A stretch of DNA of 59,485 bases from Ectocarpus siliculosus (taxonomy: Eukaryota; Sar; Phaeophyceae; Ectocarpales; Ectocarpaceae): NCBI GenBank assembly GCA_000310025.1, contig FN649736.1, forward strand, positions 5,040,675-5,100,159, given 5' to 3'. The notes beneath the pieces are model-generated. The model had not been told where the DNA came from, searched no databases, and worked only from the letters and a program-made list of their open reading frames with translations. A program made the translations under genes and the position numbers. Position 1 is the stretch's first letter. Each line of letters begins with the position of its first letter. Below are positions 25,679 to 36,491 of this stretch, in pieces.

Positions 25679-26082
25679 GAAGTGCAGAGATGGCATCCCC
25701 CCTTGACCGATTTTCAAAGCTCGATTGCTCCACAACCAAGATTGTCTGTACCGTACCGTATACCGTACCGTGGTATTCCGCAAGAGGCGGAGAGACGGCA
25801 TCCCCCCTAGACCGACTTTCAAAGCTCGATTGCTCCACAACCAAGATTGTCTGTACCGTACCGTATACCGTACCGTGGTATTCCGCAAGAGGCGGAGAGA
25901 TGGCATCCCCCCTGGACCGACTTTCAAAGCTGCGGGTGCAGAAAGAGTCAGATACGTCGACGAAAAGCCCTGGACGACATGTTTCCAAAACCAACATCAT
26001 TGGTGTTGGCCCAATCTTGGTTGCGGGGCAATCGTGCTTCGAAAATCGACCTAGGGGGGGTGCCATCTCTCCGCATCTTACG
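25679..26082. mobile_element. MITE-like element family B-related, with tandemly repeated left end
   Basis: The terminal inverted repeats are about 60 bp long. The left (25679-25743) has GATGGCATCCCCCCTTGACC, GATTTTCAAAGCTCGATTGC and CAACCAAGATTG; the right (26017-26082) is its reverse complement with a few changes. The left end is repeated with a 107-bp period (near 25690, 25797 and 25904). The repeats are separated by ACCGTACCGTATACCGTACC. It has no coding capacity. The end sequence (GGACCGATTTTCAAA) is shared with the copies at 20009 and 53117. Confidence 0.75.
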
Positions 26083-28257
26083 TTGCTTGGACGAGAGAGA
26101 GACCTATGAAAACAGTTTGCCTCCCAAAACGGCACTCTCCCGAATGTTGAGGAGCGAGAGTTGATACTGCTGTAGACGAAGTCGCACCCGCTCGTGCCCG
26201 AAACGACGAAGGACAAACACGGACGGCGCTTGGAGAGAGTGAAGGACAGGTGTGAGGGCATGGTGGCCCTCCGTCTTGCAGTACACCGCTTACGAGATTC
26301 TTCAAAAACGCAAAGACTGCTGTTGTGCATCAAATTCCACAAACGTCTGTAAAAAAAATCAGCTACGCTTGAGCAAATGTCGGCGGCGGAGAGAACTACC
26401 GTGATCATGAACTACGTTCGGCTGTGCAAGCATTGAGTAGGCATGAACGGCAAACATAAAATACTGGTAGGAAGCAAGAAGACAGGATCCATTCACGTAC
26501 AGTATGCATACAAACGACACACTGCTGTGTGACACGCAACAAAATGAATTACTCTGAAGTCATACAGAATATGAAGTAGCGCGACCACGGCATAGTCTAC
26601 AATTGTAAAATAGCGTACGGTTGTATGACCTTGTGGAACGCCTGAGATTGGAATGAACACGCAAAGTTTCGTACCATGTAGATGCCAACATACCAACATT
26701 CTGTGCACCACAACCCGAACGTGTTTCTGTCATGACACACGCATCTCCATGTGTCTTATTATTAGCATCGACCGCGCTAACCGTGTGTGTGTGTGCGTGG
26801 TGTGCGTGCATGACTAGTTACTACAACTGAGAGCTCGGCCGGATAAATATTTCGATGGAAGCGTTGGTGCTCCCGAGTGTACACGTGTGCATGGTATCGG
26901 ACAACACTCAGCACGAAGAACCCGCCGTACCTTAGGGAGCACTCGTCCCTCAAGAGGAACAAAGCGAAGAAAACACAACAGCAGCAGCACAAAGGTACAT
27001 ACGGGAACACGTTCCGCAATTGCGCAACGCAGCAGCAATCGATGCTCTCGAAGACCTCTGATCCGTTGGGAAGATTCGCAGACTCTTGTGCCACGGGTAC
27101 TACACCAGTCATAATTGCGACGTCCATCCCAACTTAACCAGTAGAAGGAGGCTAACGCAACCCGCACAGAGGGAGAACAAATAAGCATTACCTCGGGCAG
27201 ACATCTCATTGCCCATGTGGACGCGCGAGTGGAGACCTGACACGATCGCTTCGTAACCACGCAAGAGGCTCTAAGACCGCATAGCACTGCAGCAGCCTCA
27301 TCCAAGCTCTGAGTCTGCTCTCACAAGGCGCGTTCCACAGCATATGTAGACCTAATGTAGACTACCAGATCCGCAACATGTAACTGTCAGATGGAAATTT
27401 CCATTTTCACGGCAACCCAGAGACCAAAACAGATTACCGCACACCCGCAAGAAGTGTAACGTAGTAGAAAAGGCAGTAGATCTGCGGGCTTCGGAGTAGA
27501 AATTCGGAGATCCGCAGCCCGGCCGGGCATCATCACTTGCCGACAGGTCTCTTGCTGCTGTACCATATTTTTCTCTTTTGAGGACCAGCAATAATGTTAT
27601 GCGTTGTGTGTACGTTTGGTTCTCGCGGAAGCGAAAGCACACGTCGTTCCTCACCTCACAAAGGCAAAGCCTGCGCTGGACCATATGTCCCCCCCTCCAC
27701 TGAAATTAAACAACGACATCGTGCTGGCGTCGTGATGCGCAACGCCCTTGCTTCGCGAGTGCAGGGCAGCAGTTGTTGCTGGAGCAGCAGAAGTGAAATA
27801 AAAACTCGGATGGATCGATTTTTTCTTCCCTCTCGCACGCAACCAAATTCCAACCTGCTTCCCCAACCCTTTCGCGTGAAAACCGTCGGGATTCGGGCAA
27901 CGCCTGACGCAGTCGAACACTATCCCTTTGCCCGCAACCCTCTCGACGTTCGCGCCCGGCACGACCGTGATGTCGCTCTGGTTTCGCAGAACACGCCATC
28001 TTTTTGCGTTTGGCAGCGGGGGGCTCGCAAAAGACAATACCGCACACCCATCCATGCCTGCTTTGCCTTTTGCGTCACCTCCCAATCGTTTTCCGAGTCC
28101 CCACTCGGGGCAACCAACAGACAACGCTGGCTGCTGGCTGCCACACCACCAGCCACACTGCTCCGCGCTCACGACAAGAGACGCAACAGAGTGCCAACAG
28201 AACAAGGGAGTAGAGAGGAGTCCAAGCCCTGGAGAGCCACGGGGAAGACGTACAGCC

Positions 28258-30594
28258 ATGGCCCAGTTTCTCATCAAAATCGTGAACCACTTCGCCAGCG
28301 AGATCATCACCAAGCGCTTGGCCAACTCGCGAGCTTTCCAGCAGTTCGCCATGAAAACGCACTTGAAGGTAGGGGTGTGTGCGGCGAGAGAGAGGAGGAG
28401 ACTCTAGGAGGAAAGGAAAAGAGCCGATAAGCATCAACACATCGCTCACTACGACCATTTGTTGTTTGTTCTTTGACGGGGGACGATCGCGGTGCATCGC
28501 ATTTTCTTCGTCACTTTTTCGTCACTTAAGGGCGCGGGGGGGATCGCAGTACCTCCTCTGAAAAATCCAGGAAACGCCTGCATATCTCGGTTTTCCAAAG
28601 TCTAACTCCAGTACGAAACTACCATCGTAAATTAACCGCCCGCAGCGGTCGCTTGTGTACAATGTTAGTAGCTGAGGTTGTACCCCTTGCGATACACTAC
28701 AGACTAGCGGTCCGCGATTTTCCAAACGATCCTTCTATCATCGAGTTCGGTGAGCTACAAGCTAGATTTTTGAAGCTGCTGTGCGGTCCAATTTTGAAAC
28801 GCTTCAAGCACCTTTGCCTAAAGGCTGGACATGCATATACATGACCCTAGGCATTCAAATCGACAATGGCGACCAGCTGGATATGTGAGGGAAGAGCTGC
28901 GCTGAAGTTCGCGGCCCCATACACTCACATAGGCGGTGATTCGTGTTCACCGTGTGCTTGAAGCGTTTCAAAATTGGACCGCACAGCAGCTTCAAAAATC
29001 TAGCTTGTAGCTCACCGAACTCGATGATAGAAGGATCGTTTGGAAAATCGCGGACCGCTAGTCTGTAGTGTATCGCAAGGGGTACAACCTCAGCTACTAA
29101 CATTGTACACAAGCGACCGCTGCGGGCGGTTAATTTACGATGGTAGTTTCGTACTGGAGTTAGACTTTGGAAAACCGAGATATGCAGGCGTTTCCAGGCG
29201 TTTCCTGTTTTTTTGAAGAGGAGGTACTGCGATCCCCCCCGCGCCCTTAAACCGCCCTCAACGTTTGTGTCAGCAAGCATGCGACGCGCCGTGAGTTGGT
29301 TGGGAAACGCAGGCAGCGACCCGCCACGTAGACACCTGTGGATAACCTGGCGGCCGTGCCGCCGCGGCCGCGTTTGCATCGCACACAGCAGTAGGAAAAA
29401 ATCCCTTTTTCTGGCGTGTGTCTGAGAGGTTGCGGAGTGTAACTCCCCCAAAAAGGCATTCGACCTCCGAATTCTAGAATTAGCAGCAGCAGACGTAAAC
29501 TGCTGTAGACTTGTAGTCTAGACTATTATCGTGGCCATTCGCAGGCACCCCGCATGTACTTTACTCCCAGACCCGATAGCGTTTGTTTTCTGTTGACAGC
29601 AGTAGTGCGGTTTCGTTACTGCGGCAGCATCAGATAGAGAACTTGAGAATTCAATTCGCGGGCGCGATCAACGTCTGCAAACATGTGTTTGAATCGTAGT
29701 ATAATAATAGTTGCTTTTCAGGGCTTCCCGCATGAGTTCCTTCGCAACAGCCCCCGACGGAGGGTGTCTCTTTTTACTTTTTACCTTTCGAGTTTGGGGG
29801 GTAATCCCAGTTGTACGGCACTGCTGCTGTCCCTTAATCCATTTTCAAGCGCATTCGACATGCATCAGAATACGAGCTCCATCGAAAAAATAGGGGGGAA
29901 ATCGACGATTCTCTGACACTAATAAGGTTTATGTAGCCGAGATATACCAGGCCGTTTCCTTGAGGCCCGTAGTCGTTGTTTCGTTGTTTCTGCGCGGTGC
30001 TCGCCCTAAGTTTGTGGTGTGGCCGAGGACGGAGCCTGATAGGTAAGTACCTACACTTCCCCACAACACCGCTGCTGTATGTGAAGCAACGCCGGCCAGA
30101 GCCCAACTCGTGTACTGAACTGAACCTACCATTGCTCACCAAGGAGGTTCGCGATAGGATCCCTCCAACCTCCCACAAAGCATTGTCTTCTCAGCATGGA
30201 AAAGCCCAGTCTTGCGCCCCCTCCCCCTTCCTCTTCTCGAAGGTAAAAGAAGAAAATATGAGCAACTTGACCCATGTCAAACCACCCCCTCCCCGCCCCG
30301 CCCATCCCAACATTGAAAACTACCAAGGTTGAGCAAACGAAGAAGAAGGTGGCGGATAACCCCGGGGAGGCGGCGAAGCTCATGCGCGGGGCGGGGGAGA
30401 AGGTGAAGGCGGAGGTTGACTCAGTGGCGTCAAGCTTCGAGCGTTTCAAGGCAGCGCTGAAGAAGGAGGTTGCGCAAGGAGGCGGGGGTGCTAGCAGTAG
30501 TAGCGGGGCATCATCTTCTGCGGGGAGCGTGCCAAGAAACGGCTCAAGATCGGATGACATTGCTGCGCGCGTGCAACGACGGCGGAGGAGATGA
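28258..30594 (+). CDS. Small conserved-looking protein, 125 aa, function unknown
   Basis: Two exons, 28258-28368 and 30328-30594, join in phase 0 (AAG|gtaggg ... ccaag|GTT). The protein starts MAQFLIKIVNHFASEIITKR, continues LANSRAFQQFAMKTHLK and then VEQTKKKVADNPGEAAK, with a helix-forming segment (VKAEVDSVASSFERFKAALK). It ends with a Gly/Ser stretch and a basic tail (RVQRRRRR). The N-terminus is amphipathic. It resembles short uncharacterised plant proteins with a LANS..FQ.FA.RT pattern, but I cannot name a family or function. The ATG is the first one giving the conserved-looking N-terminus. The single intron of nearly 2 kb carries a long foldback repeat. Confidence 0.65.
28526..29250. repeat. 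Long intronic inverted repeat (foldback), arms about 290 bp
   Basis: The left arm 28526-28811 is the near-perfect reverse complement of the right arm 28954-29250, with a 142-bp loop (28812-28953). The few differences include an extra 10-bp AGGCGTTTCC duplication in the right arm. Each arm contains, for example, CGATACACTACAGACTAGCG and its complement. It has no coding capacity. It lies within the only intron of the 125-aa gene, so the pre-mRNA could fold into a hairpin of almost 290 bp. Confidence 0.92.
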
Positions 30595-33500
30595 TGGGGC
30601 CTGGGCTGCAGGGGAGACTGCGTTTCGAAGGCGCTTGTTCTTTTCAATAGATTTTGATGATTCGTACACATGGATTCATTTTTGTATGCACGGGGGACCC
30701 GTCGATGACAACGATGGTATCTACCCTCGTGAAAGAAGGCAACACTACGGTGCGGAACCTCCGCGGTATCGAGATGAGTTGGAGACGGGTTACAGCAGTG
30801 GCTATTGTCTTCGTCACTCGGTTATTGACAAAGGTGGACAAGGAACGTCGCCCTATCCCTGTCTCCAACGCATGGGTAGCACGTTGTCGACCGTGACGGA
30901 CAAGCGTCGGCCATGGCCATTCCTCGCTGCGTAGGCGTGGAGGCGCTCGGACCCCAACAAATGGAGATGCGCTCGGACCCCAAGAAATGAACGCGGCAAG
31001 CCGATGTGTTCCTCCAGGCACGCGCATTTTTTGCTCAGCCAGCTGTGGTGGTGTAAAGAGGTGAAACACTCTGTTTCTTTCACGAGGATTTTTTTTGTGC
31101 GAGATCTCGCCCCCTGCGCTGGGACGGAAGAAGAGTCCCACAGCTGGTTCAGTGTTGTTTCCGCCTGTTACGCGTGCATGCGTCGTTCCTGAGAAGACTG
31201 ACTCCTTTGGCGTTTTTAGAAGCTGGCTTGGTGTTTCCTTCAGAGGATATTGGTACTTTGGATCTCGCTTTTGTGCGCGTAGACCTTGGATGAGGAGAGA
31301 CTTCCGGCGATATGTAGCAGTGAGAAAGGCAAGAGGTGGCACGCAGTTTTCTGCTTGGTCAAGAAACCATGCGGCGTTGCTGCTGCTGTCTGTGCACTTG
31401 TCGGCGGAACACCCAGGTTGCAATGGGAATAAAGCGCTACAATGGTAGGCACGTCGCACTGGCGCTAGCCTCGACAGAATGTTACCCGGCATAGTCTATG
31501 TGCCAAGAATGAACTTGCCGTTGGGTTTGTTAAAGTACAAGCGTTTCTCTTGACCGGAAAGACGGGAGGCTCGCCCGCTTTCTCCTGCCGGGTACAAGTA
31601 TAGATATTATTTTGTGCGCGTTGGCCTCTGCTTCCCTTGATGCGGCAACTCACGAACTCCTGTGCTTCGTTTTTTTTTTTCAAGCGTCATCGATTCTTTG
31701 TGGTTGCGTTGTCCTTGCCTGTGATTTATGTACACGTTCGCTATCCGTATATTTGGTTTGGGGGGGTCGAGAGACAGGAGGGAGAGGATTGTAGGGACAG
31801 CCCTTTGCGTGTTTGTAGTAAAAGCTTGTTGCACTTGGACTTTTGGTGTCCGCTTTGTTATACGCCGGTGTCTGGCGATCCTCTTCATGAAGGGTACAAT
31901 CTCCCCAACGTCTGTAGAGGACGGTTCCCCCGTTTCTCTTGACGCTGGGGTTTGCATGGGCCGCAAACAACTTGATTAGTCTGGTTCCCTCTTGGCCTTG
32001 GTAGCAAAGTGAGCAAATACCATCGAACGAGACATGGCGGTAAACCGGGGTCTGGAACTTTGATTAACGGGTACCCGCAATTTTTGCTTGACTGCCAATG
32101 GTCGACAAGAAGCGGCCTCGTCCGTCCTTGGCCCCAACTCTCCGCATCGTGTGCCTAAGAACCAGGCCACATCTGTAGCCCTACAAACTTTTCCGCTGCC
32201 TGCTTGTTAACGCCGAGGCAGTTCAACAGTAGGGTAGCTCATGTTCTGCAGGAGGGAGAAGTGAGCTGTGTGCCCTCCATCTGTGTGGACAAATATCGCA
32301 CCTTCATGATACGCTGCAAAGGCGGTATGGTATTTAGCTGAACCTGACCAGCGTGGCTTTCCGCTACCAGGTGCAGTGTTCGTGTGATTGTGTTAATGTG
32401 CCGCACACGAGGAGGTGTAGTCCCATGGACAAGAAGGAAACCTCGCCGTCCGCTCCAACTAAGAGACTAGACGGCTTATAGTCCACGCAACCTTTTGAGA
32501 AAATAACAAAATTGAGTGCATCGTCTTTGTGATCCCGACTTGACTGGCTATTACCCCAACGCAGCGTCTGTAAGCCCCCCCCAGAACAAACACCATTCTC
32601 CACCAAATTTCACACACAGCATGCACGCAACTGTTGCAGGTAGCTCTCGGCACAAAGGGTGTTCTTGTGTCGACTTGAACACTGCCGAAGCCAACGCATC
32701 AACTTATACACAAACGCAAGTACCCACGGAACGAGCAACGCACCCAGCCATCATCAAGGCTCCCGGCCGTCATTTAACAGCACCATCCCCGCCTCACCCC
32801 CGTTGTTAGGCCACCGTGTAAGCGGCTCGACGGATAGTACTAAACCTCGAGGCAACAGGCAAGTGGTCGGGGAACAAGCCTGGCATAATCGCTATCGGTT
32901 TCAAGGGTTTTCGCTATGTGTTCTTCGGGCATTTCGAGATTCCGGGCGTAACGTCCGTATCGTCATCCGAAATTCCACAAAGTATATGGTGCAGCAGTCG
33001 CCGCGCCGGCCTAAGCCCCCTTCTGGGCACGATTGTGACCGCTCCAACGACACTCAACACTACAGCAGTACCTGCCAAATACACGTGCGGGTCCCATCCT
33101 TGTTCCCTGTAAGTTAACGTCTTTACCACTTCACGGCAGTTACCGCGTGATGGCCCGAACTATTTTCCTTCCCTTGCGCGTGCGTCCGAGATATAGCGCT
33201 GATGGCATTCGACCTACGCCAACCCGACGCTCTTACCGAGTGAACGTCACAACGCGGTCAACCTACTTGCCGCCATCCCCCTGCTAGCAAAACATATTCC
33301 TTGAAACGCGGTAGCGGCAAACACCACCAGTATCCCACGGAACAGGAAGGGAGAGAGAAAACATGAATCACCGCAAAACATATTCGACACCACTTTCGAT
33401 CATGGCTCTCATAGGTTGCAATTGCAGCCACGCGGTATGCATAGCATGTTTTGTCCCTTCCTTCAAATTGAACACTTTGTTCGTTTCACGACTCACACGC

Positions 33501-33778
33501 TGTGATAACTGTGCTGTAGGAGGGAAGAGTGAACGGAAATTGTCCGCTACCTTATACAAAAAGTCAGTTTCATTGATCTCTTCATCCCACAGGCCGCCTA
33601 ATATTTTTTTAAGCCTGCGTGGCCCGTGCGCCGTAAAATTTACTGATCCCCGCCCGCCCAACCGAAACAAAATACGACGAGCTTTCTTGTGAGCTGACAT
33701 GCCAAAACATGACCAACCAGAGACCTGCACTACTTCAATCGACCCACTCAAAATTCAGCCGAAAACAGAAGGATTGGT
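30595..33778. other. Convergent spacer between the 125-aa gene and the C2H2 gene
   Basis: A 3.2-kb region that should contain both 3' UTRs. A minus-strand frame of 127 codons at 33368-33751 lies just beyond the stop of the C2H2 gene, but it is AT-richer than the real exons and shows no domain. A short imperfect duplication (GCGCTCGGACCCCAA) occurs around 30950-30985. Confidence 0.55.
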
Positions 33779-35839
33779 TCACGTCTCTGCCGCGAGCCCC
33801 GCGGACAGGGTCTTGTTCGGGGTGATGAGCGACGGGTGCTTGAAGATGCCGTGGGCTCGCTCCAAGTGGTCGCTGAGCTGCGTGGCCATGGGGAAGCTCA
33901 TCGGGCACTGGGTGCAAACGAACGGGTGGTCCTTCTTGCCGGTCTTGTCCGGCCGGCAGCCGGTGCTGTTCGAGCGAGAAAACAGGGAATCGAGAGGCGG
34001 GACCAAAGCAAACAAGTGTTGTGAGGGGGGAGGGGGAGTGGCGGCGGAGCGATTGGGAGTGGAGGCGGGCGCAAAAAGAGAGGTACAACTGGTGGATCCC
34101 TTTTTATTTAGTTGCTCCCGATTACCCCGTGCTTGACGAGATATGCAGGCCATGCACACGGGGAGTGCAGTGGAAACGAGCGGGGGCCAGGAAAAAGTAA
34201 CGATTGCACGCTTGCTTGCTCCCACGAGAGGAAGGACGGAGTCGCCGGGCCACACGAATCGTGGTTTGTCACCACTATCGCTGCTGCTGTATGTACGCAG
34301 CCAACTACAGGATCTGTGCATACGTTCGAAGTACTATTTATCGACCGATAGACCCTCTGTCAGCAACAGGTGACGTTTCTGTTAGAAAGGCTTACCCCTT
34401 AGACTACTCAGTCAGAGTCAGCGCTGACGTTTGAGTAGTCTAGTGGGAAGGTTTCCTGCTAACTCGATCCTAACTTAGGTTACAAACGACACGCGCGTGA
34501 CAGCGCTGACTGAGTAGTCTAAGGGGTAAGCCTTTCTAATAGAAACGTCACCTGTTGCTGACAGAGGGTCTATCGGTCGATAAATAGCATTTCGAAAGTA
34601 TGCACAGATCCTGTATTTGGCTGCGTGCATGCAGCAGCGGCGATAGTGGTGACAAACCACGATTCGTGTGGCCCGGCGACTCCGTCCTTCCTCTCGTGGG
34701 AGCAAGCAAGCGTGCAATCGTTACTTTTTCCTGGCCCCCGCTCGTTTCCTGCTAACTAGTGGGAAGACTCCTGATTACAAACGACACGCGCGCGCGTTAC
34801 AAACACGCCTCTGTAGAAACATCACCAACCTGAAGTTATCGCAGACATCGTTTCCCTCTGGCGCGAGCTTCCTCAGCCGCGTCTGCGCCCCGTCGAACTG
34901 TTCGCGATCCATCCGGATATTCGTGCGGCGGTCGCTGCGAAGGATGTTCACCAGCGCCGCGCTGTTCGGCCGAGCAGCCCTTGCCGCCGCCGCTTTAGCC
35001 CTCCCGTCCGCCCCCGCTGCCCTCCCGTCTGCCGTGGTGTCGTCACGGCCACCGCTGCCGGCGACCGGGTTGCTGCCATTGATGGCCGCCGTTGTCTTCT
35101 TGATGTAGGAGAAGATGCCGGTCTTTTCCTTTGGGCCGCTCGACTTGGGCGGATTCTCGTCCGAGTCACCGGCCAACTCTTGCAGCAGCCTGTCCCTTTC
35201 TCTGTCCTTCTCTCGTTCCCTCTCTCTCTCCTTGGTTCTCTCCCTTTCCCGCTCCCTCTCCCGGCCCCTCTCCCTCTCCCGCTCCTCTCTGTCTCGCGCC
35301 CGGTCCCTCTCCCGTGTGTCGGCTTCCTTTCCGTAGTTCACGCCGCTATCCCTGCTGCCCGCAGCAGCCCCTCTTCGAGGGTCCCTTCTGCTGCTCACCC
35401 TTTCTCTCTCCACTTCTCTCTCCCGCTGCCAATCCCTGTCGACTGCAAGAGACCCTCTGCCTCCAGCTGCCCCTACCGCCAAGTTGCCGTAGCTGATGCC
35501 ACCAGATCCTCCTCCTCTACTACCTTCCTCCCTGCGGCGGTGCCTGCTGTCTTCATCTCCTCGGTCACGCTCGCGGTCTCTTCTCTTCCTACTGCTATCG
35601 TCTCCGTCTCGTTTTCTACTGCCCGATGTTCTGCCACCACTACTACTGCGCCGTCCACTGCCGCCACCGCTGCGGTGCGATCTGTCTGGGCTCTGGCGTC
35701 TCGTTGAGGTCCTCTCTCTCTTTTTGGACGGTTTATGTTCCAGCACCACCTCTCCCTCCTCTCCCTCCTCCTCCTCCTCCTCTTCGTCCGAGCCTGCGGA
35801 TTCAGAGTCGGCCCGCCGGCGGCGATACTGCTTCTTCAT
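33779..35839 (-). CDS. Arg/Glu/Asp-rich nuclear-type protein with one C2H2 zinc finger
   Basis: Two exons, 35839-34830 and 33965-33779, join in phase 2 to give 398 aa. The N-terminus (MKKQYRRRRADSESAGSDE) is basic then strongly acidic. Residues of about 40-200 are rich in RD, RE and RS dipeptides, with long RERERE runs typical of splicing- or chromatin-associated proteins. A more ordinary segment follows (TGIFSYIKKTTAAINGSNP, LVNILRSDRRTNIRMD, LRKLAPEGNDVCDNF). The C-terminus holds a single C2H2 finger, FVCTQCPMSF...LSDHLERAH. I do not recognise the family; a nuclear RNA- or DNA-binding role is an inference. The ATG is the one directly before the basic run; an upstream exon cannot be excluded. 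The only intron contains a long foldback repeat. Confidence 0.75.
34172..34749. repeat. Second long intronic inverted repeat, arms about 250 bp
   Basis: The left arm 34172-34426 is the reverse complement of the right arm 34501-34749 with few mismatches and a 6-bp indel. The loop is 74 bp. Arm sequence includes AGTAACGATTGCACGCTTGC and GACCCTCTGTCAGCAACAGG. Loop sequence (CTAGTGGGAAG ... TTACAAACGACACGCGCG) recurs immediately after the right arm at about 34756-34798. The element lies inside the only intron (33966-34829) of the C2H2 gene. Confidence 0.92.
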
Positions 35840-36026
35840 GCTGCCCACCCTGGAGTTCTTTTTGTGCAATTGCAGAGAGGCAGAGACTGAAAGAGAGCAG
35901 CACCACAGAGTTAAAGCTATTGTATAAGAAGGATGTAGCACTGCTCCCGAGCTCGCTGTCGCGGCCTAGCGGTCACCAACAGGGGCTCGTCAGCTGTACG
36001 ATGGAGTTCTAGTTGAGTACCTGGAT
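35840..36026. promoter_or_regulatory. Short divergent promoter between C2H2 and J-domain genes
   Basis: Only 187 bp separates the two start codons, so this stretch must carry both 5' leaders and the core promoter(s). No TATA box is evident. Confidence 0.4.
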
Positions 36027-36458
36027 ATGGCTATTCGCGGTCCCCCCACAGCAGCCAGGCAAGAGCCCGAGGTCAAGTTTGGAGCCTTCGCTGCGCGTGC
36101 TACTCGTACTTGTACCAGGTACGCTTGACGCCGAACACATTCACGCCCGGTAAGTATCCCACCTGATTTCGCACACCCATTAGCACTTCTCCACCTGAGA
36201 CCCGGACTTTTTGACGAAGGTTGACCAGGGATCAAGTAAAGCAATCCTCCGCCACCGAGGTTCTTTTTGGAAAGGGTAAGGATGGCGTCAGCAGCATTCG
36301 CATGTTGCCTGCTGAGCTGCTTTGCCTCGAGGCTGGCGCCGCCGTCGCATCATGATAACGCCTGTGCCCGCCGCCCACTACGGCCAACGGCGCTGCACTA
36401 CGCCTGCCACGAATGGTCCACTCCATCGCGGTCGAATCCGCTATCAACGAGTCCAAGC

Positions 36459-36491
<33 letters not shown>

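Larger units (their letters stand above)
25071..28257. other. Divergent spacer between SAPS gene and small 125-aa gene
   Basis: A 3.2-kb region upstream of both genes. It contains a direct repeat next to the SAPS start (25096-25222), a modular element with inverted ends (25679-26082) and a partial family C copy at 26761-26785. Overlapping open frames of 233 and 278 codons occur on opposite strands at 27594-28430, but neither has a recognisable domain, and I do not call them genes. Confidence 0.55.

Noticed and set aside
27594-28430. Overlapping 278- and 233-codon frames on opposite strands
   Set aside because: Neither translation has recognisable motifs. The plus frame overlaps the well-supported start of the 125-aa gene in another frame.
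33368-33751. 127-codon minus-strand frame next to the C2H2 gene
   Set aside because: AT-richer than the real exons, no domain, and it lies just past a good stop codon, so more likely 3' UTR.
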